Below are positions 53,545 to 64,000 of a stretch of 64,000 nucleotides of DNA, in pieces. The DNA is from Lithodes maja. Lineage: Eukaryota > Arthropoda > Malacostraca > Decapoda > Lithodidae. The position numbers and the translations under genes are program-made. Within the stretch, counting starts at the first letter, position 1. Each line of letters opens with the position of its first letter. A model generated the notes under the pieces. That model did not search any database, was not told the DNA's origin, and saw nothing but the letters and a program-made list of their open reading frames with translations. The DNA lies in assembly GCA_037953745.1 (NCBI GenBank), contig JBAKBP010003167.1, positions 91,001-155,000 of the forward strand. The letters run 5' to 3'.

Positions 53545-56500
53545 CACCAGAAATTCAAAACCTCATCATACAACGCGACACACTGAAACACTCCCCGACA
53601 CCCCACACACAAGACATCAAACAACAAATTCAAGCACTCAACATCCAGATTAACAACAAAATACAAGAACAACAAACACCAAATTGGAATAACTTCCTAC
53701 GAACACTCGATCACAAAACAAACCCCAAAAAACTCTACAAAACACTAAACAGCATCACACTTTCCAACAGCAACACAACACAATCACATGCTGCAATCAC
53801 AACAACAGACTCTACTCCTTCAGGTAAACAACAAGCAAACACTCTCATCAATCACTTCTCTCATGTCAGTCACCTAAAACCCCACAAAGACGACCGACGT
53901 GTCATCCGACGAAAAAGACAATTCCCCACAGACCCTGCCTATACACCCTTCACCAACAACCAGACAAAGCATATCATCAACAATCTCAAGCTCTCACCCG
54001 CCTGTGGCCTAGACAACATAAGCAACATTCACCTCAGACACCTGGGACCACAAGGCATACAAGCACTCACTAACATATCAAACTACAGCTACTCACACAA
54101 CACAATACCAGACATCTGGAAGCATGGTATCATCATCACATTCCCCAAACCCAACAAAGACCCCACGCTACCCTCCTCACACCGCCCTATCACACTCCTT
54201 TGCACCCCCTCCAAAGTCATAGAGCGCTTTGTACTACAACTGATGACACCTGACTTACCCCTTTCTCCAACACAACACGGCTTCAGGCTATTGCACTCCA
54301 CAAACACTCTTCTTACAGACCTTACACAAAGAGCTTTTGACGGCATCAACTCAGCTAGACCACCACACATATCAGTACTTGCCACAGTCGATATTAGTAA
54401 AGCCTTCGATGCCATCCCCCGCCACAACCTAACAAACAAAATCTACAACACAAACATGCACAACAACACAAAAAGATGGCTGGCCAACTTCTTAGCAGGC
54501 AGATGTGCACACGTATCTTTTGCCGGTCAGTCATCTAGCATTAGAAATTTCCCAAACGGAGTCCCGCAAGGATCCGTTGTGACGCCTCCCGGCGCTAGCA
54601 GAATGGTTGCGTGGGGCATTGCAGCTCGCTAGCACTCGCCAGGATGGGGGGATGGGCTACAGTTGTCCTAGAATGATCTGCTTTCTTTTATTAGTGTCGT
54701 GTTGCCACAGACAGTCTAGAAATGGTCTTTGTTTTGGTCTGTGACCGCGCCTTATATTTTATATTCGCTATAATATAAATGTTGCTTGTGTGGGAGGCGA
54801 GCGAGAGCGGGTGAGGGAGTACACCTGGCAGTGGGGTGAGCTGTGGCCCGGCTCGCTTGGGCGCTGACGGCGTTGGCGGCCGGGTGGTCAACTAGTCCCT
54901 GCCCATCGCGGCCAAGTGTTCTTTACCAGCTCAGAGCTTGCCTGACACGCGTATCGTCTACATCCTTTGCAATTCTGTCCCCCACACTCGCCACTTTGCA
55001 TACTATTTCTCTCTCTCGACTTCTCCTTTCTCATTCTCTAATCTTTATTAAACTCAACATCCCTTCTGGTTTCAGCATAGACGTTCACCGTCGGCCAGTC
55101 ATATTGTACGCGAAGCTCTCAGATATTTCCATGTATTAGATTAAGGAGGTATTATGCTTTATTGAGGTTGGAGAGACGGACTTTTCCGTGTGTGTCCTCT
55201 CTCGGGAAGGTTGTAGACCGGTATATGTCTCCCTGGCAAGGTGTTGAGTGATTCTGCTTGGTTATTTAAAGCTAGACTGGGGGTAAGGTTACTGTGTCGT
55301 TGTCTCCAATGTGTGCAGTGTTAGCTAAGCCCTGCACGACATCGACAGGTACTGTGGGAGCCTAAGTTGTCTTCGGGTGGGTTTACTTTGCGAGCACAGC
55401 GCGGTGGTGTGAGAGGGCCATAGCCTATCCCTCACAACATAGTGCTGCCTCTTTGTGTTGACTTCTGAGGGATCGCCAGGATAGAACTAGGTACTAGAGA
55501 CCTAGATTTATCAAGAGAGCATCCCCGTCATATAACGTAATCTTCATTATACCACCTTCGGACAACGTTAGGCTACGAGCCGCATGCTCACCCATTGTTG
55601 CCCTGCCTTGATACCCCAGCTAGACTTTATTAACTGAGCAGACACTGGTTAGAGATAAGCCCCCATTATTATATGTATGCAACATTATTATTCACTGCAC
55701 TTTTGAGCCGAGGTTGTTGTTGAGTTGCACAACCCTAGTAGGCTGTTGCGTTGTGTCACGAAGCATTTCTTTAGTTGTTGAGCATTACTACCTTTGCGCA
55801 GTCTTTATTATTCGCCTGCCTATTATTACTATATGTCCTAGTATTTATTGTGACCCGTATTCTGCATTATAATTGTTCAAGATTCTTTACGAACATCTTC
55901 CCAGCATCAGACTTATTTCAGAAGTTTCCAGTTGATGTTGCAGGACTAGCATTGCACTTTCTTTAATACAGGAGTGCCAGTTATTTGAGTATCTACCGTA
56001 ACGCTAATTAATCACGTTAACTATCTTTTCTTTGTGTAACCTAATCGAGTAATCTTTTACTGTTTGAGAATAGGCTGTTTCATCGAGCGTCAGCCTAGTG
56101 TGTGTGCACCAGTTACCGAGTCATAGGATACCTCGTTGTCCAGGCACGACTCAGGGCGGTAATGGTGTTTTGTTTTCCAGTGTTTAAGGCAGGGGTTGGA
56201 TCTAGTGTTACCGTTGTTGCATTTTTGCCATTATCTAGTCCAATGTTGAAGAGCCCTGTGTCTTTGAGAACCTGGATCGTAACACCGTCCTGTCGCTCGC
56301 ACTCTTCAATCTGTACATGCATGATAAAAATACACCAAATTCACCCCAAATAACCATAGCCTCCTACGCAGACGACATAACACTCACAAGCACGCACCAA
56401 AATCCAGACACAGCAACAAGACTCCTTCAAGACTATCTCGACACATTACATGAATGGTGCACTACAAACAGACTCAATTTAGCCCCAGCTAAATCCACTG

Positions 56501-57486
56501 CAACCCTCCTCACAAGCTGGACAGGAGAGCACGATTACATCCCGGGACTCAACATAAACAACACACCCCTAACACACACACACACACACACACACAAAAT
56601 CCTAGGAGTAACATACGACACCCAAATGACATTTAAACATCACACCACAAACACAAAAAAGAAACTGACACCCAGACTTAACGCCCTCAGATCACTCGCC
56701 CACACAAAATTTGGACACAACAAAGAAACAACCACCACAGTCTACAAACAATACATAAGATCAGTTATGGAATACGCAAGCCTGGCCTGGGCTTCTAACC
56801 TAGCTGAAACACATCATAAGACCTTACAGACTATTCAAAATAAAGCCCTGAAAATCATCACAGGATGCACAGCTACTACACCCACAGATCACCTACATCA
56901 AGAAACCAAAGTCTTCAAAGTCAAAGATCATCTAGACATGAGAGGCACTCAATTCCTGGCAGCAGCCTCCACGAATCAACACCACCCACTACACTACATG
57001 GCAACACACCCACAGACACCAAGAAATATCAAAACAACACCCAGCACACGTTATCACACACAAATACTGTCTTCTCTTCCTCCCTGCCCACCCCAAACCA
57101 ACTTCCGGAAGCACATCCATACTCATATCACTCACCGTTCCATCCACTCACTCATAAACAACACGCAGCTGCAAGCACGACCTCCCGAAATCCATCCTTC
57201 TGAATCCTCCCTTCCTCGCGAGGACAGAGTCCACCTGGCCAGGCTGAGATGCGGACACCATCCAGCTCTTCTGAGCTATCAGAAGAGACTGGATGACTCC
57301 GTCGTCGACACCTGCCCGGGTTGTAACACAGCACCCCATACCATTAAACACATCATAGAAGACTGCATTTCACACAACCACTTACGCCAACAACACAATT
57401 TACACTCTTTGAGAGCTCTGTGGGAAAGCCCGACCGTGGTCATGGCCTTCCTTAAGGACTCGGGGCTGTTCGGCCAGGCAGCTTAG
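53545..57486 (+). pseudogene. Jockey-type reverse transcriptase, interrupted
   Basis: The first part (about 53545-54577) reads NFSPEIQNLIIQRDTL, LSPACGLDNISN, FPKPNKDP, HRPITLLCTPSKVIE, QHGFRLLHST, ATVDISKAFDAIPRH (motif A) and GVPQGSV, where the LTR cuts in. The second part (56317-57486, 389 codons) has ASYADDITL (catalytic YADD), KILGVTYD, YIRSVMEYASLAWAS, LQTIQNKALKIITGC and LPREDRVHLARLRCGHHPAL, and the Cys/His tail CPGCNTAPHTIKHIIEDC, then stops at TAG 57484-57486. The (CA)n within 56570-56597 encodes a THTHTH stretch. It is dead because of the LTR. Confidence 0.85.
54578..56284 (+). mobile_element. Solo LTR of a Gypsy-type element, 1,707 bp
   Basis: Starts TGTGACGCC and ends ATCGTAACA, the same ends as the LTRs of the 13274-21471 element. 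CCGT flanks it on both sides (54574-54577 and 56285-56288), a 4-bp duplication as in that element. A central stretch (about 55470-55640) is plainly homologous to it: GGATCGCCAGGA, TCAAGAGAGCATCCC, TTAGGCTACGAGCCGC and CCCAGCTAGACTTT. A solo LTR is left by recombination between the two LTRs of a full element. Confidence 0.85.
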
Positions 57487-57505
57487 GGAACAACAACAAC
57501 AACAA

Positions 57506-58334
57506 CCGTCGCTGGGACTGGGGAGTTACTTATCTACTGACGGCTATAGCCGTCGCTGGGATTGTAGGGGTTAAGGAGAGAATCAGTATTTTCAAAGAAG
57601 CAATATCCTAATATGACAAGCACAAGTGAACAAAAAGTAAATAAAGTAGTACCTAGAAAATAATGTTAGCATCACGAGGTAGTTGATATGTTCCTCATTA
57701 TTTTATATCAATCCTAGAACACTTCCATCCACATCCATACATTATTTATCCCGGTCCCTTCAATGTTCCCGCGGCCTCAATGGTAGGGTCAATATTGGAG
57801 TTGGCCTTCCCTCACATGCCCGCCAGGAAGTACTACATATTTAATGAACCTTTTTATCTGGCAGGAGTCTAAAAGAGGGAGGGATATTAGGCACATAAAT
57901 GATTTAGCTCATATTATACATTCAGACTTGTATAATGGGAGCGGTATTTAATTTACATTTTCCATTCAGTATTCACCATCATATTCATATAAATGTTGGA
58001 GATCTATTTTCAAGCAGGACACAAATATGAAGTTAAGTGATTTAGCTCGATATCATTAATTCAACCACATATCTGAGTGGTATATATTTGTTAACATTAC
58101 CAGTGTATATCTCATTTTCACCGACAAGTTATTATACATGAAAAACGTTGATGTTTTTTTTTTTTTTTTTTTTGTAATTAGGTTGGGACATAAGCATATA
58201 TATTATTTGAATTAATATTATTCATTAAAATGTGTGTGTGTGTGTGTGTGATTGTGTGTGCAATCAACAACAATTATGCAGTATGTTAACTTAGGGATTT
58301 GTTTTAATATAAAAACATGCAATTCAAATAACAA

Positions 58335-58336
<2 letters not shown>
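57506..58336. other. Non-coding; short hairpin, poly(T), (TG)n
   Basis: ACTGACGGCTATAGCCGTC at 57536-57554 is a short palindrome. A T run lies near 58155-58173 and (TG)n at 58231-58250. No gene. Confidence 0.5.

Positions 58337-58422
<86 letters not shown>
58337..58422. repeat. (TC)43 microsatellite
   Basis: 86 bases of uninterrupted TC. It abuts the LINE fragment that follows, so the Ser-Leu repeat seen in translation is not protein. Confidence 0.95.
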
Positions 58423-58423
<1 letters not shown>

Positions 58424-58425
<2 letters not shown>

Positions 58426-59250
58426 AACACCATTTCCAAATTCGCCGACGATACAAAAATAGGAAATACAGTCCTGAACGAAGATGATAGAAATGCGTTG
58501 CAATCTGATTTAAACAAGATATCAGAGTGGTCGAACAAATGGCAGATGCCCTTCAATGTCGATAAATGTCAGGTGCTGCAGGTTGGTAGCAGAAATATGA
58601 AATACAAATACGAAATGAATGGCAAACAAATAAAAACCGCAACGGTAGTAAAAGACCTAGGGGTACTAATATCTGAAAACCTAAAAACTTCCGACCAATG
58701 TATAGCAGCTGCAAATAAGGCAAACATAGCATTGGGCTTTATTAAACGAAAATTTACATATAAACATGAAAACGTAATAGTGCCACTGTTCAAAAGTATG
58801 GTGAGGCCCCACCTTGAATATGGTGTGCAGTTCTGGTCACCTTATCTGATCAAGGACATTGTAAGACTCGAGTCAGTACAGCGTAGAGCGACGAAGATGA
58901 TACCCTCATTAAGAAATAAACCATATGAAGAAAGACTTAAACGATTGAACCTGTTCTCATTAAAAAAGAGGAGGTTGAGGGGTCAGCTTATTGAGTGCTT
59001 TAAGATACTAAAAGGTTTCGACAAAGTCGATGTAAATGCACTATTCACATTAAACAATACTAATCAAACTCGCGGAAATGGAATGAAATTAAAAACCAAA
59101 AAGGCAAACCTAGATGTCACAAAGAGTTTCTTCACCTACAGTGTGGCGACAGAGTGGAATAAACTACCAGCGAGAGTGGTGGAGAGCGACACAATAAACG
59201 CTTTCAAGGGAAGGCTTGACCTCTATCTGCAGAGGGCTGGGGTGATATGA
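58424..59250 (+). mobile_element. CR1-type LINE RT C-terminus, open frame
   Basis: The frame is open from the microsatellite to the stop at 59248-59250: ISKFADDTKIGNTV (catalytic ADD), WQMPFNVDKCQVLQVG, KDLGVLISENLKTS, VRPHLEYGVQFWSPYL, VQRRATKMIPSLRNKPYEER, RRLRGQLIECFKILKG and ATEWNKLPARVVESD. This is the palm end, thumb and tail of a CR1-related RT. About 275 codons are intact, so it is a young fragment. Everything upstream of the catalytic box is missing. Confidence 0.85.
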
Positions 59251-59261
59251 AGGAAAAAAAA

Positions 59262-59515
59262 ATGTATGTATGTGTGTGCACTGTACAGTATGTATATATA
59301 TACTGTATATATATGTATGTATGTGTGTATGTATGTATGTGTATATGTGTGTACCGGTGTATATATGTGTATGTATGTATGTATGTGTATATGTATGTAT
59401 ATATATATATGTATATATGTATGTATGTGTATATGTATATGTATGTATATATGTATGTGTATGTATATGTATGTATGTGTATGTGTGTATGTGTATATAT
59501 GCATATATGCATACA
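59262..59515. repeat. (TATG)/(TGTA)n compound microsatellite
   Basis: About 250 bases of TATG, TGTA and ATAT words, probably seeded by the LINE 3' tail. The long Tyr/Val/Cys/Met frames on both strands come from the repeat. Confidence 0.9.
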
Positions 59516-59579
59516 TAGTTTGTAAGGCCAGACTGCCTAGTAAGGACCTTGAGGTCTGTGTATCTATGTAGCTCTATGT

Positions 59580-59581
<2 letters not shown>

Positions 59582-59646
<65 letters not shown>
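59582..59646. repeat. (CT)n microsatellite
   Basis: 65 bases of uninterrupted CT. Confidence 0.95.
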
Positions 59647-59650
<4 letters not shown>

Positions 59651-60600
59651 AGAAAACTTAACTATCATTGACTTTATGGGTTCAAATGTTGGTCGTTTCA
59701 GAAAGGATGCTGGATGTTTGGTTTGTGAAGATATGAGTTTTAGTTTTAATGACCACTATCATTATTTCAGTGCATGCGAAGAATTTGTGTGCCATTATTA
59801 ATAATCAGAAGTATGATACATCCATTTTTGGCAGAGAGAGGAACAATTAGCGAAGAAATACCTGACAAGTCAGGTATTGTACGAATTGCTTCTAGGTCAT
59901 TGTCACGTTCACCACATTCGTAATAGAATACACTAATGGTCCAATTACCCCGCCTACTCTAATTACTGACCAGGTCACTCGCTATTGGTCCTATCTCCAT
60001 CCTGTTACGAGTGTGCTGCAAATATTAGCCATTGTTGATATCATGGTAAGAGGAGGGAAACTCTCGTATTTGCAACCCGTGTTTAACGAGGCGTTTGTTT
60101 ACCTGGAAGCCGAGACCTGTTGTTTCCGGTTCAAGGACCATTTGCTCATTGGAAGGTAGTGATTGAATTACCTGCATCTGTGAACACAATGAAAACAAAA
60201 TATATTTACACAACTTAAGATATGTATTAGTAGGCAAAACGAAAACAAAAAACACATACAAACACTCAAAAGAGCAGACGCTTCACACAATCACTCCTTA
60301 TCGTACTTACACACAGGCACATACTCTCTCACTATCTATGTATCTATCTATCCGTATATGTATTTATCTATCTCTATCACCCACTTAAAAAAGGCAATTA
60401 ATCGGCAAATAGTCGACATACATGCCTGCCACTTTTCTTTCACACGTTTTCAGATTTCCACCATTTCGCTGATGATGATCGGACAATAGCGACCCAGTCA
60501 CTTGTTTTAGTAAGTCGTCGTTAGTCGCAAAGATTAGATCAAGAATTTTGTTGCCACATGTTGGATATTGATCATATTGAAATAATTAGCTTTCTAGAGT
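59647..60600. other. Mostly unrecognised; end of a LINE near 60450
   Basis: A degenerate endonuclease-like reading from the minus-strand LINE below may reach about 60450. Otherwise there is only (TCTA)-rich sequence near 60330-60380. Confidence 0.4.
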
Positions 60601-61870
60601 ACAGGTCCGATCCTGTGTTAGATGTTAGAGATCCACCCTACTGAGCTACTGGCAAGTTCAAGTCTTCACAAAGTACGTCATAGACTTTTCTGTCAATATT
60701 TAGTGATTGTCCAGGGGGGCGATTTATTAGTCCAAGGGTTATATTTTCTTGAAACTTATTTTTCAAATGAACATAAATTATGTCAATGTTATCTACATAT
60801 GGTTTCGTTACTAGCACACGGTGAAGATCTTTCCAGGCCTACAACAAAATGCCTCCCTCATTTTTGTTTATCTGACTACATTGAAACATTGTATATCCAG
60901 GAATATTGTATTCAGCTAAATAGCCTGTATGTTCAATGTTTGGCCATGATTTAGTGACACCTATTATATCAAAATGTTCTGTAAAAACTATTTCTTCAAG
61001 GTCTGCTAATTTGTTACGAATACTTCAAGCATTTGCAAAAAATTACTTATTATCCTGGAGAGAGTTGTTGCAGTTGATTTGTGAATTTGCTTGATTTCCG
61101 GAGTATATCATGTTGTAGGAAGTGGGCGGATTTCCGATTACATCTCTGGCTGTACTTGGTCCTCGCTTTCCTAGATCTGCATCCCAGGCTGTCCTAGGCT
61201 GACTTCGAGTCGTGTCCGAAAATCCTTTATGTCATCGTTCAGCATGCGGGCGAGTCACACTGCTCCAACCTGGTTCAGATGGACCACATCATCTGAGAAT
61301 AAATGATCTTCATGGAAGAATGAGTCCCAGGTGTTGACAAAATCGTTGTTCTCTTCCCTGCAGAGATTCACAAGACAACGATTTATACTGGTGGCTATGT
61401 TGAAGGACCTGTTCTCAATCCCGATCCTGGGGACAATCCCTGATACGATGATCCTTTGCAACTTTTCTTTGTACGATTTGATCAGCTTCCAGTATTTCTG
61501 CATAAGGTCCTCCGATCTGGTCCTCTATACGTCATTACAGTAGATCCGACGTGTATGATGTACGTTGTGGTTGAGGGTGCCAGCCTGGAGACTTCTTCCA
61601 CTGCTGCAATAACATCATCCACCCCAGCACCTGGGATGCAGAAACGCTTCCTGGTCTTGGGTGCCCTGGCGCAGAACTCTGTTAGATGGCCACGGACCAT
61701 CGAGTCGCCTACTAGCAAAATTTCTTTGGTTTCCTCTTCATCGTTTGATTCCGATAGAATCTGAAAACAGTTGTGGCACTCGGTAATTGGGATGATATTC
61801 CTTGTCTTGTGCCGAACGTTGTTCCTCATACAACAGAGTGTCATACAAGGTTACTACATAAGTGGTTTAG
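60600..61870 (-). mobile_element. CR1-type LINE: ORF1 with SGNH esterase and start of the endonuclease ORF
   Basis: On the minus strand ORF1 (from 61844) reads EILLVGDSMVRGHLTEFC (the GDS block with the catalytic Ser), IPGAGVDDVIAAVEEVSRL and YIIHVGS. After a frameshift near 61490 come YKEKLQRIIVSGIVPRIG, FVNTWDSFFHEDHLFSDDVVHLNQVG, where DDVVHLN holds the D..H pair. This is an SGNH/GDSL hydrolase as found in ORF1 of CR1-type LINEs. Downstream (about 61040-60620) an APE-type endonuclease start follows: IRNKLADLEEIVFTEHFDIIGVT, YLAEYNIPGYTMF and NEGGILL, with stops. The RT is absent. Confidence 0.75.
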
Positions 61871-61921
61871 CAAGCACTTAACTACAATAAGAGATACAAG
61901 AAATACAATTAGGGCTAGTCG

Positions 61922-62498
61922 TTAACCCGGTAAGCGCGAGCTATGTGTAATGAACACCATACTTCTGGGCGGCAATATTAGGCTCCATTCCTGCCTATAA
62001 TCGTCATTTTATGATAAATATCGTTATTACTTGTTCATATGCGCCTATTTTACCTTCACTATGAAGATAACAATAAAACAAGTGGGAATTTCATTTTTCT
62101 GGTCAAAATCGCGAATAAACATTGAGCGGCCCATTCATTAAATATGGAGCACAGTGACGCAACCCCTCCTCTCGCAAGCTCTGGAACATGACTGAGAGTC
62201 CAACCCCACCGTCTACCTCTGCCAACACACTCGCTAGGCACATAACCACACCCTGCAACCAGTTTGCTAATGTTAGCATGAAAATATACCAATGATTTAT
62301 GGAATAACAGGGAAAATAGGTGATAATTGAAGGCGGAGGGAAGGGGAGGGGGAGAAAGGAGGGGATGTGGAGGAGTGATATGAGGTATGGAGAAAAAAAA
62401 ATAGAATAAATTTAAGTGCTACTGGGGCCTTTTAAAAAAAAATGTTTAGACCTTCCCTCTTAAGAGCTTTCTCGCCGTTGCCCAGTAAAACCTCTTAA
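61922..62498 (-). mobile_element. TTAA-flanked non-autonomous element, copy 2
   Basis: Bounded by TTAA at 61922-61925 and 62495-62498, this 569-bp sequence is the inverse, diverged copy of 41467-42089. The terminal repeats are not well conserved, so the ends are tentative. Confidence 0.4.
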
Positions 62499-62947
62499 CC
62501 CTTTAGAGGGCACTTGGTTAAATCGTTGAGATATCAAAAAACCCTCTTAGGACATGACAATTGAGGTGTTTCTAAGAAATGTTTACTGTTGTGAGATATT
62601 TAGTTTGGTGCACTTGAATGTTGCAATGTTGCATCAAACAAATAACCCGTACGGGGTACTCGCCCGACTTACGGGTAACCATGAACATCCCGCCAGGGGT
62701 GTTTGGCCCGTTTTGGTGTAATATTTTTCACTAAATATATGTTTCTTATTTCAACTTAATATGATTGTAAATATTTGTCAGCAACATAAATAAGCATAAT
62801 TAGTAATAATGTGAACTTTTACTAACATACTAGAATAAATGTGTAATGAAATACTACCTTGATTTATATAAAAATACATTTTAATTAAATAAATAACTTA
62901 CATAAATTATTAGTTTGTTGACACTATTTACATACATATTTATATAT
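62499..62947. other. Non-coding AT-rich flank
   Basis: No gene or clear repeat. It should hold the 3' end of the piggyBac element, but no terminal inverted repeat was recognised. Confidence 0.4.
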
Positions 62948-64000
62948 TTATACGTCGTTGTGGAATGGAGCGAAGCAATTTCGGGTGTCAGACAGGCACA
63001 GGGTGACCTTACAAGTGTCGCACATCCACCGTGACCGATGAATGGCCCCCTTCTTGCTGCAATGCTTGCACGTCTGCCGCATGGTCACAAAACGGGGCAT
63101 ATGATGGGTGGTGGTATTCTGTCGCTCAACAGGACTTGGGATTGAACTCCTCTGGCCTCTCCTCGGTAGTGATATTGGTGACGTTGGAGAGTCGATGGAG
63201 TTCCTCGTGGCCCGCGCTGCCAATACTTTGGTGCATCTCATAAACCTGGAGATGTCCAGGTGAATGTTCTTCAGGGGCTTTGGTTTTCCCCCCAAAGCGA
63301 CACAGTCCCTTTTGTAGAGCAGCCAGGCATTACATATACAAATGTCCACACTATATCCAAAGAGCTTTATATACCACCTTCTCGCTCTCATGGGTGTGCT
63401 GTACAGGTGGGTGAGCATGTCGCTTTTATCAATCCCCCCCCCCCCCCCCCAAACCTTCCATTGTACTTTTTGATAACGTCGGGGCATTTTACTTCCTTCT
63501 TCTCCTTGGCTTGCTTGTCATACCTGGAGACTGTGGACATGGGTTCAATGCCAGCATCGGAGGACAGGACTGTGACCACCTTGTTGTCTTTCCACCTTGC
63601 AGCAAGTATACCATTGGAAGAACAATAGTCCAGAGTTCCACGGGGCACCGACTTCTTTGTCCATATCCTTGACAGCCATTAGAGTGGGCTTTTCAATGTG
63701 ATTGACTCTTGCTGTGCCAATAAACCAGCAGCCATACTATTCCCGCAAGTATTCCACTAACGCAAAGCTTGTGAAGAAGTTGTCAGCATGCACAGCACTC
63801 TTATTGGGTTCTTTTAGGGTCTTGACAAGAACTACCACGGTCTTGCTGCTGACCAACATCTGCTGTTCATCTTCAGCAAGGATGGTATGATGAGCTGGGA
63901 AGGTGGGCTCGCCCTGGTACATAAGGATGTCATGTACAAACCCATCGATACTACCTCTGCAGAAAAGCTTCAAGCCCCACTTGTCTGGTTTGGTTTTGAT
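62948..64000 (-). pseudogene. piggyBac-type transposase, C-terminal half (copy 2), cut by the window edge
   Basis: Read on the minus strand from the edge: KLFCRGSIDGFVHDILMYQG, VHADNFFTSFALVEYLRE (catalytic Asp), then MPRGTLDYCSSNGILAARWK and DAGIEPMSTVSRYDKQAKEK, GIDKSDMLTHLYSTPMRARR (catalytic Asp of GIDKSD), WYIKLFGYSVDICICNAWLLYKRDC. It ends with a Cys/His domain (CKHCSKKG, CDTCKVTLCL, CFAPFH) that in this family binds DNA near the ends. Two disruptions are seen: a one-base gain near 63660 and a 17-base C run at 63434-63450 just before GIDKSD. It is better preserved than copy 1 and of a different subfamily. The N-terminal half lies beyond 64000. Confidence 0.82.

Larger units (their letters stand above)
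53290..57505 (+). mobile_element. Jockey-type LINE split by a solo LTR
   Basis: The element is 5'-truncated after the endonuclease and ends in (AAC)n. It is the longer relative of the minus-strand copy at 8504-9894. The only large disruption is the 1,707-bp solo LTR at 54578-56284. With that removed the RT reading is continuous apart from an early frameshift near 53520. Confidence 0.85.

Noticed and set aside
58252..58424. N-terminal extension with a long Ser-Leu repeat
   Set aside because: Translation of the (TC)n microsatellite. The LINE coding sequence starts after it.
59204..59571. Overlapping Tyr/Ile/Cys/Val-rich frames of 82-102 codons
   Set aside because: Produced by the (TATG)n microsatellite on both strands.

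Overview
This window is gene-poor eukaryotic DNA. It is almost wholly transposable elements, repeats and satellite, and I found no host gene with exon structure. It is most likely from an arthropod, probably a decapod crustacean. The grounds are interstitial (TTAGG)n tracts, the telomere repeat of most arthropods, together with Jockey-, CR1- and other LINE fragments, Gypsy and piggyBac elements of invertebrate type, and dense microsatellites and poly-C/poly-G runs. The species cannot be fixed from the sequence.

Layout. 1-7.8 kb: a scrapyard of 5'-truncated LINE reverse-transcriptase (RT) tails on both strands, some of a lineage carrying a Cys-rich zinc-binding segment in the RT C-terminus. 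7.8-13.3 kb: a fold-back repeat (family A) split by a Jockey-type LINE with a 14-bp target duplication, then a CR1-superfamily LINE whose RT frame has one internal stop. 13.3-21.5 kb: a structurally complete Ty3/Gypsy-type LTR element on the minus strand (1,845-bp near-identical LTRs, PBS, PPT, 4-bp target duplication TCAT). Its 1,279-codon frame keeps Gag and protease but only deleted and apparently shuffled remains of pol. 21.5-32.6 kb: a cluster of palindromic family A copies with nested insertions, including a TA-flanked 959-bp element, two LINE tails, tRNA-like sequences, a poly(A) retrocopy and a TTAGG tract.

32.66-38.25 kb: the best candidate for an undescribed system. A 5,592-bp DNA transposon has 123-134-bp imperfect terminal inverted repeats beginning TAGTCCATGAGCCA and a candidate 3-bp target duplication AAT. 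It carries one uninterrupted 1,569-codon frame on the minus strand. The predicted protein has two Cys/His modules, a DDE-like central region, an XPG/FEN1-like nuclease signature and an eight-cysteine C-terminal finger. This architecture matches what I recall of the Academ superfamily (XPG-bearing lineage).

38.3-45.6 kb: fold-back elements, LINE scraps, a 231-bp tandem duplication and a decayed piggyBac transposase interrupted by a 209-bp palindromic TA-flanked MITE. 45.8-52.2 kb: about 6.4 kb of ACGT-rich satellite with a basic period near 141 bp, a 413-bp higher-order zone, a 35-bp array and a terminal module repeated about 3.5 kb apart. 53.3-57.5 kb: a Jockey-type LINE split by a 1,707-bp solo LTR (target duplication CCGT) related to the Gypsy LTRs. 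58.3-61.9 kb: microsatellites and two CR1-type LINE pieces, one with an SGNH-esterase ORF1. 61.9-64 kb: a TTAA-flanked repeat and the C-terminal half of a second piggyBac transposase running off the window.

The genes do not form a pathway. The two open frames (Academ-like and Gypsy-like) are the only coding regions that still look able to make a protein. All positions and matches were read by eye; no database search was run.
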